From Nonomuraea montanisoli (GTDB lineage: Bacteria; Actinomycetota; Actinomycetes; Streptosporangiales; Streptosporangiaceae), in the NCBI RefSeq assembly GCF_013363975.1, contig NZ_JABWGN010000008.1:372001-436000 (forward strand): a stretch of DNA of 64,000 nt. The letters run 5' to 3'. Below, one piece after another: positions 1 through 7,632 of the stretch. The translations under genes were made by a program, and so were the position numbers. Numbering within the stretch: position 1 is the first letter of the stretch; every line of letters starts with the position of its first letter. The notes under the pieces were generated by a model. The model had not been told where the DNA came from. It saw nothing but the letters and a program-made list of their open reading frames with translations, and searched no databases.

Positions 1-403
1 ACGCACTCCCATCGGCGACATCCCGCTGCGCGGCCGGCTGGGCCGCGCCGCCGAGGGCCCGGACGTGCCGCGCGACGTCATCGCCGGCATCCGGCCGGAG
101 TCCTTCGAGGACGCCTCCCTGGTGCACGACGCGGAGGAGGGCGGCACGTTCACCGGGACCGTGGACCTGCTGGAGTCGATGGGGCCGGAGAAGCTCGCCT
201 ACTTCACCCTCGACACCGGCGCCGTCCGCTCGGAGCACCTGAGCGAGGCGGGCGGCGAGGAGGCGGGGGAGGAGTGCCGGCTCGTGGCGCAGCTCGACCC
301 GAAGTCCGGGGCGCGCCGGGGGCAGCCGGTGCGGCTCTGGTACGACACGCAGGCCGTGCACCTGTTCCACCCGAAGACGGGCGAGAACCTCACCGAACGC
401 TGA
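1..403 (+). CDS. ABC transporter ATP-binding protein, C-terminal part (MalK/UgpC type)
   Basis: The gene enters from the left edge in the frame starting at base 2 and stops at 403, so only about 133 C-terminal residues are seen. They look like the TOBE/OB-fold regulatory tail of sugar-importer ATPases of the MalK/UgpC/MsmK group: the segment VIAGIRPES (an IRPE-type motif), then a beta-rich stretch with GTVDLLESMG and a terminal VHLFHPKTGENL, which resembles the usual LFDPETGENL ending. Walker motifs lie outside the window. These ATPases energise uptake of oligosaccharides or glycerol-3-phosphate. No partner genes follow, so the transporter it serves is not visible here. Confidence 0.85.
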   Translation, partial: RTPIGDIPLRGRLGRAAEGPDVPRDVIAGIRPESFEDASLVHDAEEGGTFTGTVDLLESMGPEKLAYFTLDTGAVRSEHLSEAGGEEAGEECRLVAQLDPKSGARRGQPVRLWYDTQAVHLFHPKTGENLTER

Positions 404-415
404 CCAGCTCGCAGA

Positions 416-1060
416 TCACGCGCGGGCGGCGAACCGGCGCGCCGAGACGACGCCGACGACCGGGGCGAGCAGCCACAGCAGCGGCACGCCTTCCACCAGC
501 CAGGTCAGCCCCGCCGTGAGCAGCCAGAACACCCCCGCCACCAGGAGCGTCGCCGCCTGCACCCGCATCGCGGCCGCGTCCGTCCCCGGCCGCAGCACGT
601 CGTCGCGCAGGATCGCCCGCAGCAGCGCCGCCTGCGCGAACAGCAGCGCCGCCACCGCCGCGGCGAACACGCAGACGGCCAGCGGGTTGGACACCGACTC
701 GCCGATGAGCCCCGTGGCGTACGGCAGCAGCACGACGACGATGAGCAGCGGGACATGCCTGGCCATGATCCGCGGCGACACGCGGGTGACCAGGTCGAGG
801 GTGCGGTGGTGCTCCCGCCAGACGCCCCACAGGATGAGGAACGCGATGACGAAGGCCAGCCACGTGGTCCAGTTGCCGCTCAGGAAGTCCCACAGCCGGG
901 CGGCCATGACCAGGCGCGGCTCGTCGCCCTCGACCAGACCGGCGGGCGGGCGCCGGATCTCCACGACGAGCAGCGTCATGGCGATGGCGAACACGGCGTC
1001 GACGAACGCGCCGACCCGCTCGTGCGTCATCCCCGGCGCCACCCGCTCCGGCTCGCCCAT
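416..1060 (-). CDS. TMEM175/DUF1211-family membrane protein, putative potassium channel
   Basis: About 214 residues with several hydrophobic segments. Near the N terminus it has the block RVGAFVDAVFAIAMTLLVVE, which matches the TMEM175 first-helix signature (usually R-x3-FSDAVFAIA-x-TLL); serine of the FSD is valine here. Bacterial TMEM175 proteins are tetrameric potassium-selective channels in the inner membrane. I chose the ATG at 1060 because a GGGGGTGAG Shine-Dalgarno-like stretch sits about 8 nt before it. A GTG at 1069 would lie inside that stretch. It converges with the preceding ABC gene. Family assignment is firm; potassium transport is by family. Confidence 0.85.
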   Translation of the reverse strand: MGEPERVAPGMTHERVGAFVDAVFAIAMTLLVVEIRRPPAGLVEGDEPRLVMAARLWDFLSGNWTTWLAFVIAFLILWGVWREHHRTLDLVTRVSPRIMARHVPLLIVVVLLPYATGLIGESVSNPLAVCVFAAAVAALLFAQAALLRAILRDDVLRPGTDAAAMRVQAATLLVAGVFWLLTAGLTWLVEGVPLLWLLAPVVGVVSARRFAARA

Positions 1061-1198
1061 CGGTCTCACCCCCGGTCACCGAGCGTAACCAGGGATCGCG
1101 CGGCGCCGACGCACACCGGGCACCACGCGGCGTGTCCGCCACGCCCGGGCGGGGGAGCCGCCGCTCGCGAGGGGTCGGGCACCCTCTAGAGTGCGGGC

Positions 1199-1978
1199 GT
1201 GATGTCGCAGACGTACCTCTCCCAGCTCTTCTCCCTGGACGGCAGGGTCGCCGTCGTGACCGGCGGCAGCTCCGGCATCGGCCGGGCCATCGCCGGGGCC
1301 CTCGCGCGCGCCGGGGCGAGCGTGGTGATCGTGGCGCGCCGTGAGCCGGAGCTGGCCGCCACGGTCGAGGAGCTGACCGGCGACGGCTGCCGCGCGGCGT
1401 GGGTCAGCGCGGACCTGAGCACGCGCGACGCCGTGCGGGCCGCGGCCGAGGAGGCGGCCGCCGTCTACGGGGAGCCCGATATCCTGGTCAACAGCGCCGG
1501 GATCAACCTGCGCCCGCCCATGGACGAGATGACCGACGACGTCTGGGACGTCACCATGGCGGTCAACCTGGAGGCGCCCCACCTGCTCGGCCGGCGGTTC
1601 GGCCCCGGCATGGCCGAGCGCGGCCACGGGCGGATCATCCACGTCAGCTCTCAGCAGGCCCACCGGGCGTTCGTGCAGAGCGGCGTTTACGGCGTCTCCA
1701 AGGGCGGACTGGAGTCGCTGGCCCGCTCGCAGGGCGAGGCGTGGTCCTCGCGCGGCGTCACCAGCAACACGCTCGTGCCCGGGTTCGTGATGACGCCGCT
1801 CAACGCGCGGCTGTCGTCCGACCCCGCGAAGGTGGCGGAGCTGGCCGCGCGCACCATGGTCGGCCGCAACGGGCTGGCCGAGGACTTCGCCGCGGCCGCG
1901 GTGTTCCTGGCCGGGCCCGGCTCCGCGTACGTCACCGGGCAGTCGATCTTCGTGGACGGTGGCCTGTCCGTCCACTGA
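1199..1978 (+). CDS. SDR family oxidoreductase (gluconate 5-dehydrogenase-like)
   Basis: About 259 residues, the normal length for a classical short-chain dehydrogenase. It has the cofactor loop TGGSSGIG near residue 21, the NSAG motif, a catalytic serine in HVSSQQ, and the YGVSK catalytic Tyr-Lys pair, and it ends with the typical FVDGGLSVH tail. Such enzymes interconvert alcohols and ketones with NAD(P)H. GTG at 1199 is directly followed by ATG at 1202. A TAGAGT -10-like element six bases upstream of the GTG suggests a leaderless transcript. The substrate is unknown. It converges with the P450 gene, so it may not share its regulation. Confidence 0.9.
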   Translation: MMSQTYLSQLFSLDGRVAVVTGGSSGIGRAIAGALARAGASVVIVARREPELAATVEELTGDGCRAAWVSADLSTRDAVRAAAEEAAAVYGEPDILVNSAGINLRPPMDEMTDDVWDVTMAVNLEAPHLLGRRFGPGMAERGHGRIIHVSSQQAHRAFVQSGVYGVSKGGLESLARSQGEAWSSRGVTSNTLVPGFVMTPLNARLSSDPAKVAELAARTMVGRNGLAEDFAAAAVFLAGPGSAYVTGQSIFVDGGLSVH

Positions 1979-2023
1979 GGCCGGACGGTGTCACCGCCCG
2001 GCCGTTGCGGGCCTTCGAGTGGC

Positions 2024-3298
2024 TCAGCCGACGCGCAGCGGGAGCGTGCGCGGCCCGCGGACCTGGCCCGGCGCCCAGTGCACCGCCGCCGGGTCCGCCA
2101 GCTCGAACACCGGCACCCGCTCCAGCCACACCTCCAGCGCCAGCCGGAGCTCCATGCGGGCGAGGTGGGAGCCCACGCAGCGGTGGATGCCGAGCCCGAA
2201 GGCGGCGTGCCGGTTGACCTCGCGGTCGATGACCACCTCGTCGGCCCGGTCGAACTGCGCCGGGTCACGGTTGGCCGCCGGGAACGACAGCAGCACCCAG
2301 TCGTCGGCCTTCATGTCGACGCCGCCCCAGCGCATGTCCTCCTTGACCATGCGGGCCATCGTGACCGGCGCGTACGCCCGCAGGAACTCCTCCATCGCGG
2401 TCGGCAGCAGCTCCGGCTCGGCGACCAGCCGCTCGCGGTCGGCGGGCGTGCGGGCCAGGTGCCACAGCGACGCGCCGATCGCGCTCCAGGTGGTGTCGAT
2501 CCCGGCGATGAGCAGCAGGGCGATCGTCCCGGCGACGTGCGAGGGTTCGAGCTTGCGGCCGTACAGCTCGGCCTCGATGAGGTACGTCGTCAGGTCGTCG
2601 CGCGGGTGGGCGACGTGGTCGCGGATCTGTTTGAACAGGTAGTCGAACACCTTGTCCATCCGCTCGATGCGCTCCTCCGGGGGCAGGTTGACCCCTTCGA
2701 GGGTGTTCTCGATGAACTCGCGGAAGCGCGGCCCGTCATCCGTGGGGAAGCCCAGCATGTCGGCGATGACCCGTGCCGGGATGTGCTGGGCGTAGTCGCG
2801 GGCGGCGTCCACGACGTCGCGCCCCTCCAGCGCGTCGATCAGCTCATGACATAACGCCCGCGTCTCCGCCTCCCGTTTCGCGACCGCGGTCCTGGTGAAC
2901 GCGGGGAGCAGCAGCTTGCGCGCGTCGTGGTGGAACGGCGGGTCGGAGGAGATCGGCGGCACGCCGCCCACCGGCGCGATCTCCCGGGGCGGCCGGAAGT
3001 TGCTCATGACGACCGAGCGCGAGGAGAAGCGCTCGGTGTCGTAGGCGATGGCCGCGACGTCCTCGTAGCGGGTCGGCAGCCACCCGCCGCCGAAGCGTCC
3101 GGTGTGCGCGATCGGGCACCGCCGCCGCAGGTCGTCCTGGATGGGGTACGGGTCGGCCGTCCACTCCGGCTCCATGTGGGAGAAGTCGGTCGTCCAGTCC
3201 GAGACCGGACCGATGACGGGCTCGGTCCGCGTGCCCTGGAGCGGCGCGTCGCCGCGCGGCTCGCGGTGGTCCTCGGCGAAACGGTCGTCGACTGTCAT
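2024..3298 (-). CDS. cytochrome P450
   Basis: A full-length bacterial P450 of 424 residues. Visible motifs are the I-helix AGIDTTWSAIG (oxygen activation), the K-helix EEFLR (ExxR) and the haem loop FGLGIHRCVG with the thiolate ligand at Cys374. As a class I enzyme it needs ferredoxin and a reductase. The ferredoxin is supplied by the domain encoded immediately upstream: its stop codon ends one base before this ATG, so the two are probably translationally coupled. I used the ATG at 3298 (MTVDD) for that reason. Substrate is unknown. No reductase gene is visible in the window. Confidence 0.95.
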   Translation of the reverse strand: MTVDDRFAEDHREPRGDAPLQGTRTEPVIGPVSDWTTDFSHMEPEWTADPYPIQDDLRRRCPIAHTGRFGGGWLPTRYEDVAAIAYDTERFSSRSVVMSNFRPPREIAPVGGVPPISSDPPFHHDARKLLLPAFTRTAVAKREAETRALCHELIDALEGRDVVDAARDYAQHIPARVIADMLGFPTDDGPRFREFIENTLEGVNLPPEERIERMDKVFDYLFKQIRDHVAHPRDDLTTYLIEAELYGRKLEPSHVAGTIALLLIAGIDTTWSAIGASLWHLARTPADRERLVAEPELLPTAMEEFLRAYAPVTMARMVKEDMRWGGVDMKADDWVLLSFPAANRDPAQFDRADEVVIDREVNRHAAFGLGIHRCVGSHLARMELRLALEVWLERVPVFELADPAAVHWAPGQVRGPRTLPLRVG

Positions 3299-3299
3299 G

Positions 3300-4130
3300 T
3301 CACGCCTCCTCGTCCAGGTCGGTGTCGAGGTCGATGGCACGTTCAGGACAGTTGGACGCCGCCAGGCGCGCGGCGCGTTCCTCGCCGGGCGGCACGGCCC
3401 CGTCGCCGGCGACCTGGCCGTAACCCTCGTCGTCCTCCGCGAACAGGCCGGGGGCCAGCGTGTAACAGCGGCCGTGCCCCTGGCAGCGCCCGGAGTCGAT
3501 CTGCACATTCACCGCGGTGCTCTCCTCGGTTGCTGGATGGGTGTCGGGCGGGGCGAGCGCGGTCACGACCCGGGTGAGCAGCGCGGCCCACTCCTCGTCG
3601 CCGACCGCGTGCAGGTCCGGCGTGACGAGCGCGCTGCCCATCGCCAGCAGGAGGCAGAAGTGGGCGAGCGCGTCCGGCGACAGCGCGGGGTCCAGTTCGC
3701 CGCCGTGCTGGGCGGCGCGGACGAGCGTGGCGAGCCAGTCGGCGCGCTCGCCCACGTAGTCGCGCATCGGCCGGGCGACCTCCTCGTCCCGGCGGGCCGC
3801 CACCAGCGCCTCGACGATGAGATGGCCGTCGGGGTCGCGGCGCCGGGGCAGCCACCGGCCGACGACGAGCAGCAGGTCCGTGACCGAGCGGTCGGGGTCG
3901 GCGGCGAGCAGGTCGGCCAGCAGCCGCCGCCCGTGGGCGCGCAGCGCCGCGACGAGCAGCTCGGCCTTCGAGGCGAAGTGCGCGTACAGGGCGCCGTTGC
4001 TGACGCCCGCGGCGGCGGCGATGTCGGCCACGCGCGTGCCGTCGTACCCGCGCCGGGCGAACACGTCGGCGGCGGCGCGCAGCAGGCGCTCGCGCGTCTC
4101 GGCGGCCGTGACCCCGGGGATGCGCCCCAT
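3300..4130 (-). CDS. TetR-family regulator fused in frame to a CxxHxxC-type ferredoxin
   Basis: This 276-residue protein has two parts. Residues about 8-200 form a TetR repressor: the N-terminal helix-turn-helix contains FARRGYDGTRVADIAAAAGV and GALYAHFASK. Residues 207-276 are a small ferredoxin with CQGHGRC (Cys216, His219, Cys222) and a distal Cys-Pro, the C-x2-X-x2-C...CP pattern of [3Fe-4S]/[4Fe-4S] ferredoxins that feed actinobacterial P450s. No stop codon separates them. A strong internal Shine-Dalgarno and GTG start at 3512 would release a free 70-residue ferredoxin of normal size. The P450 follows after one base. An operator-like palindrome overlaps the promoter, suggesting autoregulation. 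Whether the full fusion or the separate products act in the cell is open. Confidence 0.9.
   Translation of the reverse strand: MGRIPGVTAAETRERLLRAAADVFARRGYDGTRVADIAAAAGVSNGALYAHFASKAELLVAALRAHGRRLLADLLAADPDRSVTDLLLVVGRWLPRRRDPDGHLIVEALVAARRDEEVARPMRDYVGERADWLATLVRAAQHGGELDPALSPDALAHFCLLLAMGSALVTPDLHAVGDEEWAALLTRVVTALAPPDTHPATEESTAVNVQIDSGRCQGHGRCYTLAPGLFAEDDEGYGQVAGDGAVPPGEERAARLAASNCPERAIDLDTDLDEEA
3510..3527 (-). promoter_or_regulatory. internal ribosome-binding site and GTG start for the ferredoxin domain
   Basis: Inside the TetR-ferredoxin gene, GAGGAG (3522-3527) lies nine bases before an in-frame GTG (3510-3512). Translation from it gives a 70-residue ferredoxin beginning VNVQIDSGRC, exactly the usual size of stand-alone P450 ferredoxins. 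The motif and spacing are seen directly; its use is inferred. Confidence 0.6.
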
Positions 4131-4165
4131 GAACGAATTAAAAAATCATTCATTTAACGCGTCAA
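4129..4165 (-). promoter_or_regulatory. leaderless promoter with overlapping palindromic operator for the TetR-ferredoxin/P450 operon
   Basis: Reading on the minus strand, TTGACG (4160-4165) and TTTAAT (4137-4142) are separated by exactly 17 bases, a good -35/-10 pair. The ATG follows the -10 by six bases, so the transcript should be leaderless. An imperfect 25-bp inverted repeat (4129-4153; arms ATGAAyGA and complement, AT-rich centre) covers the -10 and the first two bases of the start codon, which is where a TetR repressor would block transcription. Confidence 0.7.
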
Positions 4166-4236
4166 GAGGGACGGGTCGCCGAGTCGCGCCGGTGTCCGGC
4201 AGTGCGCAATGGGGCCGGCGAAGACCGAGTCACGTC

Positions 4237-7200
4237 CTAGGCGCCGGGCCAGAGCCGCCAGAGCTGGACCACGCCGCCGCGGCAGCACGTCGCGAGCAGC
4301 GATGCGTCGGCGTCGAAGGCGACCCTCGTCGCGAAGTGCGGCTGGGGGATCCGCAGGAGTTCGGCCCAGGTCCGGGTGTTCCAGAGGACCGCGGCGCTGG
4401 CCCGGGCGGCCGTGGCGAGCAAGAGGCCGTCGGAGCTGAAGGCGAGGCTCTGCGAGCCCTCCGGGATGGTGTGTGCGGCGGCGCCGGTCGCGACGTCCCA
4501 GATCCGGGTGACCCGGTCGCCCGCGGTGGCCAGCCACGTGCCGTCCGGGCTGAAGGCGACGTCGTTCACCCCTTCCGAGACCCCGCTCGCGTCGACGCCC
4601 CGCAACCGGAGCAGCGCGGCGCCGGTGGAGGCGTCCCAAACCTCGGCCGCGCGGTGATCGTGCTGAGGGCGGTAGAGGCCGGAGGTCCCGGTGGCGACGA
4701 GCGTGCCGTCGGGGCTGAAGGCCACGCTGTTCACCCAGCTGACGTGGGCGATCGTCAGGAGTTCCGTCCCGTCGGCGACGTCCCAGATCCGGGTGCTGCC
4801 CGCTTGGCTGCCGCCGGCGATCCGACCGCCGTCGGGGCTGAAGGCGAGCGCGTTCACCCAGTCGTCGTGGACGAACTCGCGGTGGCGGGCGCCGGTCGCC
4901 GCGTCCAGGATCCAGATCTTCCCGTTGCTCCAGTCGGTGGCGCGCAGGTCGAAGGTGCCGCCGGCCACGGCGATCCACCGGCCGTCGGGGCTGTGGACGG
5001 CCTGGGCCTGGGTGGCCGCGGCACGCTCGAAGCGCGAAGCCAGGCCGCCGTAGCGGAAGGTCCGCTGGATCTTTCCGTGGAGGTCGATCACGTGGGTCCG
5101 GCCCGTCGTGGTCAGCGCCAGGCTCTCGCCGCCGGGCAGGAAGGCGACGTCCAGGATCTCTTTGAAGCCCTCGAACGTCTGGACGCGGACGGGCCGCAGA
5201 TCGGCCGGGTCCCCCCGCGGGGGCATCGTCACCACGGCTGTCGGCGGCCGGGCCGCGCGCGGAGGCGGCGCCGGGCGGAGGCGGGCTGAGAGGTGGTCAT
5301 GGAACTCGGCGTGGCGGAACTGGTAGACCGGTCCGACCACGCGCAGCAGGCCGAGCCGGTGGGCGTCGTCCAGGAACTCCATCAGGCGGCGGGGCAGGCG
5401 GCCGCGGCGAGCGAGCCGCGCCGACGCGATGAGGTACACCGGCCACGCGTGCCTGGTCCCGCCGACGAAGGCGGAGAGGGCGCCCGCCGCCGCCGTCAAG
5501 GCGGTGACCACGACGGCCGACTCCGGCCGGGCGATCGCCGCGAAGACGCCGCCGATCGCCGCCCCCGTCACCGCCCCGGCCGCGGCGCGGGTGAACGTGA
5601 GCCGCCGGTCGGCCCGCCACTGGTCCATCGGCCCGCCTGCCGCGTCGCCGTCCATCCACGTCGTCACGGCGTCGTTGAGCAGGCTGAGGGCGAAGGTCAG
5701 ACCGTACAGGACGAGGAGCGCAGGCGTGAACGGGAGGCCGCCCGCGCCGAGTATCAGCGCCAGCACGTGCAGCCCCGAGAGCAGCCCGCCGCACACCGCG
5801 AACACCAGGACGGCCGGCACGGCCTTCGACCTGATCTGCTGGAGCAGCCGGCCGAGCCGGCCGCGGATCCCGACGTCGGCCGACCCCGGCAGATCGCGCT
5901 CCCACGACCAGTGATCGCCCGCGGGCCCCTCCTGGTATTCGGTGAGGACGATCACCGCCGCCGTCAGAGCCCACCCGAGCGGGGCGCCGAGGGCGAGCTG
6001 CCCGACCGCCACCGCCCACAGGACGCTGCTCAGCACCATGCCGAGGTAGCCGAACGGCCCTGGCGGCCGGTGGATCAGCACGCCCGCCCCCAGCCGCCAC
6101 CAGGCGAAGTCGCGGCTGCCGAGGCTCGCCCGGCCGACCTTCCGCTCCGGGTTCGGTGTGTGGTCGAGCAGCACGGCGAGGTTTCCCAGCCACTGGGTGA
6201 CCTGCTCGGGAGTGTAGGGTCGGCGCGGGCGGAACAGGTCGGTCTCGGGGCGCGACGTCCACGGGCGGACGGCGATCGCGGTCGGAATCAGCCGGTCGAA
6301 CAGATGCGCCCGCAGCGCGGACGCCGTGGGGAACCGCTCCGTGTCGAGCAGCGCCTCAGGGGATTCCCGGGCGTCGGCGTAGACGGTGCGCAGCAGCCAC
6401 AGGCCCAGCGGGTTGGCCGCCGTCTCCGCGAGCGGGCCGCGCGCCCCGCCTTCGAGGTGGGCGATGACGTCCTGCCAGCCCGGTTCGGGGACCGTCCGGC
6501 CGATCACGGCCGAGAGGTAGCCGGCCGCCGCGGCGCCCGGCATCGGCTCGGCCTCGATCACCGCGCTGTCGCTGATGGTCTGCCCCGCCCGCACCGCCTC
6601 GCCGTATTCGCGCCGGCGGCAGGTGATGATCAGCCGGTTCCGCCGCGCGAGGGCGGCGTTCAGTGCCGTCAGGATCAGCGGGCGGACGTCGGCGGGAACC
6701 TCGTCCAGCCCGTCCAGGACCGGGATGACGCGGGCGTCGGTGAAGAGGTTCGCGGCGGTGTCGGGGCCGAAGTCGCGCAGCCAGCCGTATCCCTGATCGA
6801 GACGGGCGGCGAACCAGCCGGCGAAGTCCGGATGGACCGCCGGATCCCACCCGGCCGCCGACACCAGCACGGGCACCGGGCCCTCGGTGTCCTCGGTGTC
6901 CTCGGCCAGGCTGAGCAGGAGCTGAATGGCGAGCGTCGTCTTCCCGGCCCCGGCCTCGCCCAGGATGATCAGCCGCCCGCCCGGCAGCGCGCGGTAGGAC
7001 TCCGCCAGCGCGTCGACATCGTCGGCCGACCCCGACCAGGTCACCTCTCCGGAGACGGTCACGCCGCCGGAGCCGGGGACGAAACGCGGCTCAGCCGTGA
7101 GGTTCCAGCGCACGGGCATCGGCCGCGGATTGGCCAGCGACAGCACCTTCGACTCGGCCACCCACTGACGCGTCACCGCGAGGCGCAGCGACTCGGCCGC

Positions 7201-7428
7201 CTGCCGGAGCAGGGCGGCCTCCTCGACGGGGGCCGGGCGCGAGCGCACCAGCTCGATCCGGATCGCCCAGACCACGAGCACGGCCACGATCAACGCGGTG
7301 AGCGGGCCGAACCACCACGCGTCCACCGCCACGGTGCTGGTCCAGAGGTTGCCGACAAGACCGATCGCCACCGGGATGATCACGAGCGTGACCGGCGACA
7401 CCTTCCGGCTCCTGGGATTCACGATCAC
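4237..7428 (-). CDS. membrane NACHT NTPase with C-terminal WD40 propeller (STAND-type)
   Basis: A 1,063-residue signalling NTPase. Two membrane helices lie at about residues 12-58, followed by a NACHT domain with Walker A GEAGAGKTT (157-165) and Walker B VIPVLDGLDE (234-243). A second membrane block of several helices spans roughly 450-670, and a segment ending YQFRHAEFHDHLSA lies near 700-715. The C-terminal third is a WD40 propeller from about 745, with repeats such as FSPDG...TRIWDVADG and AEVWDASTG, at least six blades. STAND proteins of this kind sense a ligand through the repeat domain and oligomerise through the NTPase. Some bacterial NACHT proteins give phage resistance, but no effector is recognisable here. 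It is divergent from a secreted subtilase. The start is taken as GTG at 7428; no strong ribosome site is visible. Confidence 0.9.
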   Translation of the reverse strand: MIVNPRSRKVSPVTLVIIPVAIGLVGNLWTSTVAVDAWWFGPLTALIVAVLVVWAIRIELVRSRPAPVEEAALLRQAAESLRLAVTRQWVAESKVLSLANPRPMPVRWNLTAEPRFVPGSGGVTVSGEVTWSGSADDVDALAESYRALPGGRLIILGEAGAGKTTLAIQLLLSLAEDTEDTEGPVPVLVSAAGWDPAVHPDFAGWFAARLDQGYGWLRDFGPDTAANLFTDARVIPVLDGLDEVPADVRPLILTALNAALARRNRLIITCRRREYGEAVRAGQTISDSAVIEAEPMPGAAAAGYLSAVIGRTVPEPGWQDVIAHLEGGARGPLAETAANPLGLWLLRTVYADARESPEALLDTERFPTASALRAHLFDRLIPTAIAVRPWTSRPETDLFRPRRPYTPEQVTQWLGNLAVLLDHTPNPERKVGRASLGSRDFAWWRLGAGVLIHRPPGPFGYLGMVLSSVLWAVAVGQLALGAPLGWALTAAVIVLTEYQEGPAGDHWSWERDLPGSADVGIRGRLGRLLQQIRSKAVPAVLVFAVCGGLLSGLHVLALILGAGGLPFTPALLVLYGLTFALSLLNDAVTTWMDGDAAGGPMDQWRADRRLTFTRAAAGAVTGAAIGGVFAAIARPESAVVVTALTAAAGALSAFVGGTRHAWPVYLIASARLARRGRLPRRLMEFLDDAHRLGLLRVVGPVYQFRHAEFHDHLSARLRPAPPPRAARPPTAVVTMPPRGDPADLRPVRVQTFEGFKEILDVAFLPGGESLALTTTGRTHVIDLHGKIQRTFRYGGLASRFERAAATQAQAVHSPDGRWIAVAGGTFDLRATDWSNGKIWILDAATGARHREFVHDDWVNALAFSPDGGRIAGGSQAGSTRIWDVADGTELLTIAHVSWVNSVAFSPDGTLVATGTSGLYRPQHDHRAAEVWDASTGAALLRLRGVDASGVSEGVNDVAFSPDGTWLATAGDRVTRIWDVATGAAAHTIPEGSQSLAFSSDGLLLATAARASAAVLWNTRTWAELLRIPQPHFATRVAFDADASLLATCCRGGVVQLWRLWPGA

Positions 7429-7564
7429 ATTCTGTGGCCGGGACGGCCGGATGACGAGAGGGTTGACCCTGCCCCCGGCTCAAGCGAACGGGTATTCGCG
7501 GGGAGCGGCTCTCACCGTCATCTTCGCTGCGTCCAGACAGTCGCGCCGGAGACCTGCAAGCATT

Positions 7565-7620
7565 GACCATACTACGTTGAAAGAAGTATGGTCGCTGCCG
7601 CATTCAAGATCACCTCTTGA
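7565..7620 (+). promoter_or_regulatory. two perfect inverted repeats in the subtilase leader
   Basis: GACCATACT (7565-7573) and AGTATGGTC (7585-7593) are perfect 9-bp arms with an 11-base spacer. Ten bases on, TCAAGA and TCTTGA (7604-7620) form a second perfect repeat with a 5-base spacer, ending just before the GAGGGAGG ribosome site of the subtilase gene. They could be operators or a leader hairpin pair. The rest of the 204-base divergent region from 7429 shows no other clear element. Confidence 0.6.
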
Positions 7621-7632
7621 GGGAGGCAGCAC

